Position numbers and translations under genes: made by a program. A stretch of 64,000 nucleotides of DNA from Teredinibacter purpureus (GTDB lineage Bacteria > Pseudomonadota > Gammaproteobacteria > Pseudomonadales > Cellvibrionaceae): positions 389,501 through 453,500 of the forward strand of contig NZ_CP060092.1 of assembly GCF_014217335.1 (NCBI RefSeq), written 5' to 3'. The notes under the pieces were generated by a model, which was given only the letters and a program-made list of their open reading frames with translations, searched no databases and was not told the origin of the DNA. Shown here piece after piece: positions 56,945 to 64,000 of this stretch (position 1 is the first letter of the stretch; every line of letters starts with the position of its first letter).

Positions 56945-58054
56945 CTATAAATCGTCAGCCGCCAATTCGGAAAATAAACGTTCGAAGTTTGCATCCATTT
57001 TTTCTCTTACCCCAGCGCCCAAAAAAGTATCAGAGAACAACGATATTTTCGCATGTAATAACACCATGGTTTGCCACTGGCTCAATTCCACGACGGTTAT
57101 AGTTTTTTCCTTTTTTGCCATTGCCTCTACGTCTAAGGGGAATGTTCGAACGCCCATTTTCCGTTTACGTACGTAATGGTTAACCCGCTGATCAAATGCC
57201 CTATACGTACCGCCAAAAGCTTGTTCAAACGCATTATCGATACTTACACCCTCATGAATGAGGCTCAAATAGCGGTGCATTGCTTTCCGCCGTTCGGGCG
57301 TAGCATCTAAGTAATGCACTACAGCGGCTGAACGCGCGTAAATGCCGTCGACAAACGCCGTATGGCTCGGGCTAACTTTCGCACCTATGGTAAGTTCTTG
57401 CTGTGTTAATTTAAACAGCGATTCGCTATCCACGCCTTTATAACGCTGACCACCACGCGGGGACTGGCTGTAAAACCCGTCTCTTAATGCTGCAATATCA
57501 CCAATAATAACGGCACCATTTTTTTGCTGATAAGTACCGAGATACTCCGCTATTCCTTCGTTATACCATACTGGCGAAGGCTTGCTTTGTTGATTTAAGC
57601 GCATAAGCACGTGAACTAACTCATGAAACACAATAAGCCGACCTGAACTTCGCCCGTTATCGACAGAACGAAATTTATCAACGCGGGCAAATACCACACC
57701 ACCCTCGCGCTCAATAAAGATACCCACATAATTTTTAGGCATGCCAAGCGCCCGAAACAGTTTATCGTCGGTCACTAGTACCAAGGTTATTTTTCGCTTG
57801 AGCCTAACAGGGGAAAGGTTAAGAGTGGTGATTACAAACTGACTAAAATAGTCTAGATCGTTAATGATCGTGGTCGTTTGAGCCAGATCAGCATTCGACA
57901 ACACCGAGAATTTTTCACTCTCCAGCAACACCCAGTGTTCAGCCGCAAGCTTTTTCACGTTGACGCTCGCCGCCCAGCCTATTGGGGGCAGACAACATAG
58001 CAGGTATAAACTGCACATGAATAACACGATAACCGAAGCTTTCGGGCTAGACAA
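56945..58054 (-). CDS. Secreted HExxH metalloprotease-like protein, copy 2
   Basis: A paralogue of the preceding gene, about 369 residues. I prefer the TTG start at 58054 because AAGGAG lies six bases upstream; GTG 58078 would place the ribosome site inside the gene. It keeps the signal peptide (LYLLCCLPPIGWAASV), SEKFSVLSNADLA, HELVHVLM and VWYNEGIAEYLGTYQ, and ends with LHAKISLFSDTFLGAGVREKM, paralleling copy 1. The two copies differ throughout, so the duplication is old. Confidence 0.85.
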   Translation of the reverse strand: MSSPKASVIVLFMCSLYLLCCLPPIGWAASVNVKKLAAEHWVLLESEKFSVLSNADLAQTTTIINDLDYFSQFVITTLNLSPVRLKRKITLVLVTDDKLFRALGMPKNYVGIFIEREGGVVFARVDKFRSVDNGRSSGRLIVFHELVHVLMRLNQQSKPSPVWYNEGIAEYLGTYQQKNGAVIIGDIAALRDGFYSQSPRGGQRYKGVDSESLFKLTQQELTIGAKVSPSHTAFVDGIYARSAAVVHYLDATPERRKAMHRYLSLIHEGVSIDNAFEQAFGGTYRAFDQRVNHYVRKRKMGVRTFPLDVEAMAKKEKTITVVELSQWQTMVLLHAKISLFSDTFLGAGVREKMDANFERLFSELAADDL

Positions 58055-58082
58055 TCCTCTCTCCTTTTCGGTGAACACTCAA

Positions 58083-58111
58083 AAAAATAGCCGCACTAGG
58101 CGGCTATTTTT
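58083..58111 (-). terminator. Intrinsic terminator after cysteine synthase
   Basis: AAAAATAGCCGC (58083-58094) and GCGGCTATTTTT (58100-58111) form a perfect 12-bp stem with a 5-base loop and A/T-rich ends on both strands. It lies six bases beyond the cysK stop. Confidence 0.9.
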
Positions 58112-58116
58112 ACCTG

Positions 58117-59163
58117 TTAATCTAACTGAAAACCCGGTGTTGAGAGCGATATTGCTATTTCTTCTTCGCTCATCTCAACCCCTACATCTTCAAATAATGG
58201 CGTGGACAAATAACGTTCTCCTGTATCGGGCAACATACATAAAATATTACTCCCATCCGGCGCAGTTTTAGCCACCTCTATGGCTGCCGCAAAAGTACCC
58301 CCAGCAGAAATTCCAACGAAAATACCTTCTTCACGTGCCAACGCCTTAGAGGCGGCAATAGCTTGCGGGCCAGTAACAGCAATATTCTCATCAAAGTATT
58401 GCGCTACTATCGTGTCCTCCACCAATTGAGGAATAAAATTGGGGGTCCAACCTTGAATAGGATGCGGCGCAAAGGAGGGGTGAGCCGCTGCAGGCGAGCC
58501 ATCGGCGTTACGTTCTTGCTTGATACCACTGCCAATTTCAGCGGCATTTGCGGGCTCAGTGACTACAATTTTGGTATTTGGGCTTTCCTCGCGTAGAACC
58601 CGCGCCACACCTTTTAGCGTGCCTCCAGTCCCTGTACCGGTTACCCAATAATCCAAAGCGATATCGTCAAAGGCTTCTATTATCTCGCGCGCAGTTGTGC
58701 GGGAGTGCATGTCTGGGTTCGCTTCATTTTCAAATTGTCGTGCCAAAAACCAGCCATTTTTTTCGGCTAGCTCTTTCGCCTTATCGACCATACCCGTGCC
58801 ACTTTTAGGGGCCGGTGTTAAGACCACTTTGGCCCCCAGAAAGCGCATCAATTTACGTCGTTCAACGCTGAAGGACTCTGCCATCACAATGACCAAAGGG
58901 TAGCCTTTTTGCGCACACACCATGGCCAATCCTATACCGGTATTGCCACTTGTCGCTTCAACTACGGTTTGACCCGGCTTTAACTCACCTGACGTCTCCG
59001 CAGCTTCAATAATACCAAGTGCTAAGCGATCTTTAACGGAGCTCATGGGATTGAAACACTCAGCCTTTACATAAAGGTTAACATTGGCGGGTGCGAGTTT
59101 ATTGATACGAATAACGGGTGTATTACCGATTGTCGATAAAATATTATTATGACGCTTAATCAT
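58117..59163 (-). CDS. cysK: Cysteine synthase (O-acetylserine sulfhydrylase A type)
   Basis: A PLP enzyme forming cysteine from O-acetylserine and sulphide. From ATG 59163 (GGAGAGAG upstream) it has 348 residues, slightly longer than typical. The PLP lysine lies in NPMSSVKDRLA, and TSGNTGIGLAMVCAQKGYP, GTGTGGTLKGVARVL and GISAGGTFAAAIEVA are the phosphate and substrate loops. The C-terminal 25 residues (EEEIAISLSTPGFQLD) are an extra tail. The CysK/CysM distinction from sequence alone is not certain. Confidence 0.92.
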   Translation of the reverse strand: MIKRHNNILSTIGNTPVIRINKLAPANVNLYVKAECFNPMSSVKDRLALGIIEAAETSGELKPGQTVVEATSGNTGIGLAMVCAQKGYPLVIVMAESFSVERRKLMRFLGAKVVLTPAPKSGTGMVDKAKELAEKNGWFLARQFENEANPDMHSRTTAREIIEAFDDIALDYWVTGTGTGGTLKGVARVLREESPNTKIVVTEPANAAEIGSGIKQERNADGSPAAAHPSFAPHPIQGWTPNFIPQLVEDTIVAQYFDENIAVTGPQAIAASKALAREEGIFVGISAGGTFAAAIEVAKTAPDGSNILCMLPDTGERYLSTPLFEDVGVEMSEEEIAISLSTPGFQLD

Positions 59164-59330
59164 TTTCTCTCTCTCCATTGATCGTTATACGTTGGAATCG
59201 GGCGAACACAGGGCCTCTACGGGCAGCAAGGCGTGCGTTAGCGGATCCGGCCAAGCATTGTATCCCAAGATTCATGGCTTTATCTTCTGCGAAGAATAGG
59301 AAAACGCTATCTAAGGGCACCGGCTACCGC

Positions 59331-59336
59331 TATAAT
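59331..59336 (+). promoter_or_regulatory. Likely typA -10 element
   Basis: A perfect TATAAT occurs 66 bases before the typA start. The -35 region is weak. Confidence 0.45.
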
Positions 59337-59402
59337 GCGCGCCTTTTGTACAGCTAGGCTCATAAGGCCGCTGTAGACACCCCGATTTTAGAGGCCTCTC
59401 CT

Positions 59403-61220
59403 GTGATAGAAAATCTGCGCAATATCGCCATTATTGCCCACGTTGACCATGGTAAAACCACGCTCGTCGACAAACTCCTGCAGCAATCCGGTACCTTAGA
59501 CCGCAAAGACGCAAGCGCCGAGCGCGTGATGGATTCCAACGATCAGGAGCGTGAGCGCGGCATCACCATTCTGGCCAAGAACACCGCTATAACGTGGAAC
59601 GGCTACCGCATTAATATTGTGGACACGCCAGGACACGCCGACTTCGGTGGTGAGGTTGAGCGCGTATTGTCCATGGTCGATTCGGTATTACTACTCGTTG
59701 ATGCTGTTGATGGCCCTATGCCTCAAACACGCTTCGTAACAAGCAAAGCCTTCGAAAAAGGCTTGAAACCTATTGTTGTTATTAACAAAATCGATCGACC
59801 AAGTGCCCGCCCGGATTGGGTAATGGACCAAGTATTCGATCTTTTCGATCGCCTTGGCGCCACAGAAGAGCAGCTCGACTTCCCCATTATTTATGCATCA
59901 GCCCTAAACGGCTATGCAGGCTTAGAAGAAGACAACCTTGCCGATGACATGACGCCGCTGCTACAAATGATCGTCGATAAAGTAGAGCCGCCTAAAGTCG
60001 AAATGGACAAGCCTTTCCAAATGCAAATTTCAGCATTGGATTACAACAGTTATGTAGGTGTTATTGGTATTGGCCGTATTTCACGCGGTAGCCTAAAGCC
60101 CAACCAACAGGTTGTGGTTATCAATAAAGATGGCGATACACGGAAAGCCAAAGTATTGCAGGTTATGGGCTACAAAGGCCTAGAGCGCGTGGATACCGCC
60201 GAATCGAATGCGGGCGACATTGTGTGTATTACCGGCGTCGATAAGCTCAGTATTTCCGATACGCTTTGTAGTGCAGAAGCCGTTGAAGCACTGCCACCGC
60301 TTAGTGTAGACGAACCAACCGTAAGCATGACCTTCCAGGTAAACGACTCACCTTTTGCGGGTAAAGAAGGTAAATACATTACCACGCGCAATATCAAAGA
60401 ACGTCTCGATCAAGAGTTGATCCACAACGTAGCGCTGCGCGTTGCGCAAGGCGAAACGCCGGATAAGTTTATCGTTTCCGGTCGTGGTGAACTTCACCTT
60501 TCAGTGCTTATCGAAAATATGCGCCGAGAAGGTTTCGAGCTAGGCGTATCGCGCCCCGAGGTCATTCAAAGAGACGTTGACGGCGAAATACACGAGCCTT
60601 TCGAGCATGTGGTTATCGATGTTGAAGACGCTCACCAAGGTTCCATTATGGAAGAGCTTGGCTTGCGTAAAGGTGAACTCACCAATATGGAACCCGATGG
60701 CCAAGGTCGCGTCAAACTGGAATTCACCATTCCGTCACGCGGATTGATTGGTTTCCGTGGTTTGTTCCTTACACTGACCTCTGGCTCCGGCATTATGACC
60801 AGCATTTTTGATCACTATGGCCCCGTAAAAGCCGGTGAAGTTTCCAGCCGCCAGAATGGTGTATTGGTCAGCATGGTGAAAGGTAAGACTTTGGCCTACG
60901 GCTTGTTTAACTTACAAGACCGCGGTCGTTTGTTTTTAGGCCACGGCGCTGAAGTTTATGAAGGCCAGGTAGTAGGTATTCATTCCCGCGATAATGACCT
61001 AGTGGTTAACCCCACCAAAGCCAAGCAGTTGAATAACATTCGTGCGGCGGGTACAGACGAAGCGCTAACCTTAGTTCCACCGATTACTCACACGCTTGAG
61101 CAAGCACTGGAATTTATTGAAGACGACGAGCTGGTAGAAGTTACGCCAGAAAGTATTCGTATTCGTAAAAAATTGCTTACCGAAAACCTGCGTAAACGTT
61201 CAAAGAATGCGAGTAAATAA
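59403..61220 (+). CDS. typA: Ribosome-associated translational GTPase TypA/BipA
   Basis: TypA (BipA) is a ribosome-binding GTPase involved in ribosome assembly and stress adaptation. It starts at GTG ([19 protein letters not shown] follows). G1 is [10 protein letters not shown]2 RGITI, G3 [12 protein letters not shown]4 NKIDR. The EF-G-like domains and C-terminal TypA domain ([27 protein letters not shown]) are intact over 605 residues. A strong hairpin terminator follows the stop. Confidence 0.97.
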   Translation: MIENLRNIAIIAHVDHGKTTLVDKLLQQSGTLDRKDASAERVMDSNDQERERGITILAKNTAITWNGYRINIVDTPGHADFGGEVERVLSMVDSVLLLVDAVDGPMPQTRFVTSKAFEKGLKPIVVINKIDRPSARPDWVMDQVFDLFDRLGATEEQLDFPIIYASALNGYAGLEEDNLADDMTPLLQMIVDKVEPPKVEMDKPFQMQISALDYNSYVGVIGIGRISRGSLKPNQQVVVINKDGDTRKAKVLQVMGYKGLERVDTAESNAGDIVCITGVDKLSISDTLCSAEAVEALPPLSVDEPTVSMTFQVNDSPFAGKEGKYITTRNIKERLDQELIHNVALRVAQGETPDKFIVSGRGELHLSVLIENMRREGFELGVSRPEVIQRDVDGEIHEPFEHVVIDVEDAHQGSIMEELGLRKGELTNMEPDGQGRVKLEFTIPSRGLIGFRGLFLTLTSGSGIMTSIFDHYGPVKAGEVSSRQNGVLVSMVKGKTLAYGLFNLQDRGRLFLGHGAEVYEGQVVGIHSRDNDLVVNPTKAKQLNNIRAAGTDEALTLVPPITHTLEQALEFIEDDELVEVTPESIRIRKKLLTENLRKRSKNASK

Positions 61221-61242
61221 ATAGCTTTCTCCGTTTAACGCT

Positions 61243-61267
61243 AACGCCCGCTTTCGCGGGCGTTTTT
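61243..61267 (+). terminator. Intrinsic terminator after typA
   Basis: AACGCCCGC (61243-61251) and GCGGGCGTT (61256-61264) form a perfect GC-rich 9-bp stem with a TTTC loop, followed by more T. Confidence 0.92.
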
Positions 61268-61303
61268 GTATCCGTAAATTTTAATTACGCTCTAAACCCA
61301 CGT

Positions 61304-61816
61304 TTATTCAAATGAAAAACCTGGGTCGTAATGATGAAAACCATCAAAATCGCCTTTCGTTAAAGGCGCACCGTCCTTTCGTGCAATTGCATACACCATA
61401 CTAAGGTGAAAGAAAAAATTGGGTAAACAATATTGATGGAGAAAGCTTTCGGCCGGCAAACGCACTGTCGCAAACCCAGCCTCTTCTTGAATGAACTTGC
61501 TTGCACTGTCACCAACATGCTCATCCGCTACGGTTTCGAGATAGGCAATCGTTTCAACGAGCTGACGACGCAAACCCTTTAGGCTCGCATCGTCATTGCT
61601 AAAAGAAACGATTTCTTTATTGTGCAACGGGCAACAGCCTCGCAACGAAAAACTAGCCGCCGCTCTCACCTGCTGAGCCAGCGGTAGCATATCGGCAATA
61701 AGACGGCTCTGCAGTAAGGTCTCTGGCGCCGGCGAGTGCTGCTCAATACGCTCCAACATACGCGCTAAGTTAGATAGGTAATAAATAAAGACGGTGTGAA
61801 TTAAAGATGTGTTCAT
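61304..61816 (-). CDS. DUF1993 family protein (DinB-like fold)
   Basis: A 170-residue protein with the DUF1993 layout: LARMLERIEQHS, LIADMLPLAQQVRAAASFS, AFATVRLPAESFLHQYCLPNFFFHLSMVYAIAR-type helices (here FATVRLPAESFLHQYCLPNF) and a C-terminal GDFDGFHHYDPGF. The fold is DinB-like and several His residues could bind metal. Function is unknown. It starts four bases after a short ORF that resembles a truncated glutathione transferase. Confidence 0.9.
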   Translation of the reverse strand: MNTSLIHTVFIYYLSNLARMLERIEQHSPAPETLLQSRLIADMLPLAQQVRAAASFSLRGCCPLHNKEIVSFSNDDASLKGLRRQLVETIAYLETVADEHVGDSASKFIQEEAGFATVRLPAESFLHQYCLPNFFFHLSMVYAIARKDGAPLTKGDFDGFHHYDPGFSFE

Positions 61817-61820
61817 AGCG

Positions 61821-62006
61821 TTACACTAGAAAGCTTTTAACTTGTGAGAGAGTTATCTGGTGATATTTTTGATTTTTTTCATCTCCGCCAAGTATTTTCG
61901 ACGGCACTGCTAAACCCGCTTTTACGCTGCGACCAAGCTTTAATGCGTCTAATACGAGAGAGGCTTTATGCCCGTTGGGCGTTCCAGCGGTTAACCATTC
62001 AATCAT
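61821..62006 (-). pseudogene. Glutathione S-transferase N-terminal remnant
   Basis: A 61-residue ORF opens with MIEWLTAGTPNGHKASLVLDALKL, which matches the start of YfcG/GstB-type glutathione transferases (xxTPNGxKVSIMLEEL). A short LGGDEKNQKYHQI may correspond to the next element, after which homology stops. The 200-residue enzyme is missing. It lies just before DUF1993, with spacing that would still allow translation, so it could be a small decayed gene or a minimal protein. Confidence 0.5.
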
Positions 62007-62111
62007 AATAATTGCTTTTCAATACTTTTAGACAACACGCTTAACCGCCACTTAAAATCACATAACATATTAATTTCTTCATAAATACATAAGCGGCAGG
62101 CCAAACCGTAT

Positions 62112-62645
62112 CTAGTTCGCGACTATTGCGCCCACACTGCTTCCATGACAACTATTACACGAACCATTAGTGACCAAGCCCGGCATCGTACGAATGCCAT
62201 CACGGCCTTCCACTTCAACATCAACGCCGGTGACTAAATCGCCGCCCGTAAACAAACCATCGACCGCCATTGACGTAAAAAAATTGCCATTGCCGTCCGT
62301 TTGCAGTTCAGCCGATAACGTATTGGTATTGTGTATGTATAACCGCACAACCGCATTTACCAAGGCAACACCACCCGATTGATAGACTGTGCCCGCCGCG
62401 CGAAACTCAGGCCCTGCGCTATTTGCGGCATGGCAACCACTTTGCATGCAATCTTGGCCGGCGTTATGGCTTCCCGCTAGCGCCGGTTCACTGGAGGAGC
62501 TTGAAGACGAACTCATTGTATTCTCGTTATCATTACCGCTCGGCGACCCGCCCCCACAGGCCGACAATACAACACTCAACGACAGGGTGCACACCCACCA
62601 AAAAAAATCCCTCGCTGTAAGCTGACCGCCCAATACCTTTAACAT
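62112..62645 (-). CDS. Haem-binding lipoprotein with poly-serine linker
   Basis: A 177-residue lipoprotein (LSAC signal, GGGSP following). A run of eight serines makes a flexible linker, typical for Saccharophagus-like secreted proteins. Two haem c motifs are seen: CMQSGCH (CX4CH) near the middle and CNSCH (CXXCH) at the end, separated by a predicted beta domain (YQSGGVALVNAVVRLYIH, DGNGNFFTSMAVDG). It starts with ATG at 62645 after AGGAG. It may carry electrons outside the cell. The CX4CH spacing is rare and seen in some multihaem cytochromes. Confidence 0.8.
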   Translation of the reverse strand: MLKVLGGQLTARDFFWWVCTLSLSVVLSACGGGSPSGNDNENTMSSSSSSSSEPALAGSHNAGQDCMQSGCHAANSAGPEFRAAGTVYQSGGVALVNAVVRLYIHNTNTLSAELQTDGNGNFFTSMAVDGLFTGGDLVTGVDVEVEGRDGIRTMPGLVTNGSCNSCHGSSVGAIVAN

Positions 62646-62844
62646 CTTTGTATCTCCTCTAATTCACGCGAAGTACGCGTCACAAATTAAACAATCGCAT
62701 CACATTAAAGGATCCGTAGAGGAGGAAACGGAACGAAACAAATTTTTTACAGGTTTTTACATAACGAGAACCAAGAATCCCTTTCCATTAAGCGGATCAC
62801 TGTCACTTAAGTGCACAGCATTACAACGACATTTTGGCGGTATA

Positions 62845-62864
62845 TGTGACAAACCGCCGTCACA
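62845..62864. repeat. Inverted repeat in the 62.6-63.2 kb intergenic region
   Basis: TGTGAC (62845-62850) faces GTCACA (62859-62864) across eight bases. An overlapping GGCGGT/ACCGCC pair gives an alternative hairpin. The spacing is wrong for a standard CRP site. The other bases in 62646-63209 show no gene; TGTCACTTAAGTGCACA nearby is also partly palindromic. Confidence 0.35.
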
Positions 62865-63209
62865 TCGCCTTTCTCTTACAGACATTTTTTCCTCGGCGTC
62901 GTTTTCGAACATAATCGTTATATCAAAGGCTAAATCTATAATTTTATACGTAGACGCATACCTGCAAAAAAACGAAAAATACCGATATCAATCCACTGAT
63001 TCCGTGAATTCTACCGATTTCATTCGGTTCGCAATAACACGCTCACCTTTCGAGTTGGACTTATTTCTCGTCACCTGTATTATCCAGTGAAGGGCGAATT
63101 AAGACGACCTCGCGGCAATAATTCCGTTCTATACTTTGTTGGTCCGTCGACGGTCAGCAATCACCTGTAGACGCATGGATAAAACACAGCCCACGGTATA
63201 CAAAGGTCA

Positions 63210-64000
63210 ATGAAATCAAATTTATTTATTCTCCTTCGATTTGCAATTGCAATTTTAACCATTGTTGTCATCGTCGGCTCACCGTATATCCCACCAAAAA
63301 CATTGGCGATACACCCTCTGTCGTCCACAAGTACGTCAATCAACGGCTACTACGATCCAGAGTACGGCGCGTCTAGCCAATGGATAGACGAGTCACAACA
63401 TTACTGGCGCTGCGATTACAAACCCGAGTTTGGCCGCAGCAATACCTGTGGTTTCTCGATTAGCTGGGGCTCCACCTTCGAAAACACGGCGAGTAACGCT
63501 AACAATATTCCTTCGTGTACCACCGCTGATTCTGATGATGATGGCGACGGCTGGGGATGGGAGAACAACCAAAGCTGTATTGTAGGCGAGCTTAGCAAGC
63601 TACCTAGACGCACACTATCCCCTCCCCCTTCAGTGGCTGCAGGAGAGCCCCCCATTTGCGACAGCCTGGACTCCGACGAGGATGGCGATGGCTGGGGCTG
63701 GGAGAACGAGCAAAGCTGTATCGTCGTCGATGGGCATCAACCAAAAGAAACGCCCTCTATTGCAGGTAAAACTCACAGTAAAGACGACGCGCCGCCTTGT
63801 GAAGACCCAAAAACCGATTTAGACGGCGACGGCTGGGGATGGGAGAACGAACACAGCTGTATTGTTAAGAACGATTCCGCTCGTCATCAAATCATCAGAA
63901 GCGCGGATTTCTCGGCATTTGATGCGCTGAACCTCAATATCCATTACGAAGGGCGAGCCAACAGCATTCGTGTGTACTTACGCAATTTCAACCCCGCCTA
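63210..64000 (+). CDS. Secreted or membrane protein with three WGWEN repeats, N-terminal part
   Basis: The reading frame begins with ATG 63210 and is open to the window end (263 codons, 3' end missing). A hydrophobic N-terminus (FAIAILTIVVIVGS) is a signal anchor. A Cys-containing segment (YWRCDYKPEFGRSNTCGF) is followed by three repeats of DGDGWGWENxxSCIV, each with acidic residues before and a Cys after. These resemble the second half of CBM10 cellulose/protein-binding domains and calcium-type DxDGDG loops. After the repeats, SADFSAFDALNLNIHYEG and IRVYLRNFNPAY resemble the extracellular segment that precedes signalling domains in some GGDEF or sensor proteins. The rest is outside the window, so function is not settled. 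Confidence 0.8.
   Translation, partial: MKSNLFILLRFAIAILTIVVIVGSPYIPPKTLAIHPLSSTSTSINGYYDPEYGASSQWIDESQHYWRCDYKPEFGRSNTCGFSISWGSTFENTASNANNIPSCTTADSDDDGDGWGWENNQSCIVGELSKLPRRTLSPPPSVAAGEPPICDSLDSDEDGDGWGWENEQSCIVVDGHQPKETPSIAGKTHSKDDAPPCEDPKTDLDGDGWGWENEHSCIVKNDSARHQIIRSADFSAFDALNLNIHYEGRANSIRVYLRNFNPA
63528..63866 (+). repeat. Three DGDGWGWEN coding repeats
   Basis: Units at 63528-63584, 63669-63725 and 63816-63866. Each encodes DGDGWGWEN followed by two variable residues, SC and I-V. Spacers of about 84 and 90 bases are unrelated in sequence to one another. Confidence 0.9.

Noticed and set aside
62845-62864. CRP-binding site
   Set aside because: TGTGA and TCACA are ten bases apart, not six.

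Overview
The window reads as chromosome of a marine, polysaccharide-degrading gammaproteobacterium, most likely of the Cellvibrionaceae (Saccharophagus/Teredinibacter/Cellvibrio type). The grounds are a GH10 xylanase, a CE15-type glucuronoyl esterase, a poly-serine linker in a lipoprotein, WGWEN-type repeats recalling family-10 carbohydrate-binding modules, and housekeeping genes (dxs, hemB, typA, recQ, cysK) of gammaproteobacterial character. I see no rRNA, tRNA, insertion sequence, phage gene or CRISPR array. The genus is an inference.

Layout. 1-12.3 kb: 3' part of dxs, a YfiR/YfiN-like c-di-GMP signalling pair, a secreted alkaline phosphatase, a probable small RNA with a strong terminator, hemB, a solute-binding-like membrane protein, a polysaccharide deacetylase and an MltF-like lytic transglycosylase with two solute-binding domains. 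12.4-16.7 kb: a two-gene unit joining a triple TIR-like protein to an nSTAND ATPase that ends in a membrane RDD domain; this resembles a conflict/defence or signalling module. 16.8-19.8 kb: a MATE exporter divergent from an AraC regulator, then slyD.

19.9-46.5 kb is a biosynthetic island of about 27 kb that I cannot match to a known pathway. It holds three free-standing acyl carrier proteins, two AMP-ligases, a lone NRPS condensation protein with a TubC-like docking region, two paralogous amidohydrolase-2 enzymes, two GNAT-like proteins (one resembling FeeM-type N-acyl amino acid synthases), a radical SAM enzyme, a fatty acid desaturase, a 2OG-Fe(II) oxygenase, an SDR, a class V aminotransferase, a KAS III-like protein lacking the usual His/Asn, an MGDG-synthase-like glycosyltransferase, a CapA-like phosphoesterase-fold protein, and export genes (RND pump plus adaptor, MATE, TauE/SafE). 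An [AMP-ligase, ACP, amidohydrolase, GNAT] set occurs twice. A plausible reading is activation and loading of acyl groups on carrier proteins, transfer to an amine or amino acid, tailoring, and export. The product is unknown.

47-64 kb: a MarR regulator facing a membrane protein/GH10 xylanase operon, with two matching palindromes in the shared promoter; a small CBM48-like protein; aldo-keto reductase and recQ; a glucuronoyl esterase; an L,D-transpeptidase; two tandem HExxH metalloprotease-like paralogues; cysteine synthase; typA; a DUF1993 protein next to a glutathione-transferase remnant; a haem-binding lipoprotein; and the start of a protein with three WGWEN repeats that runs off the end of the window.
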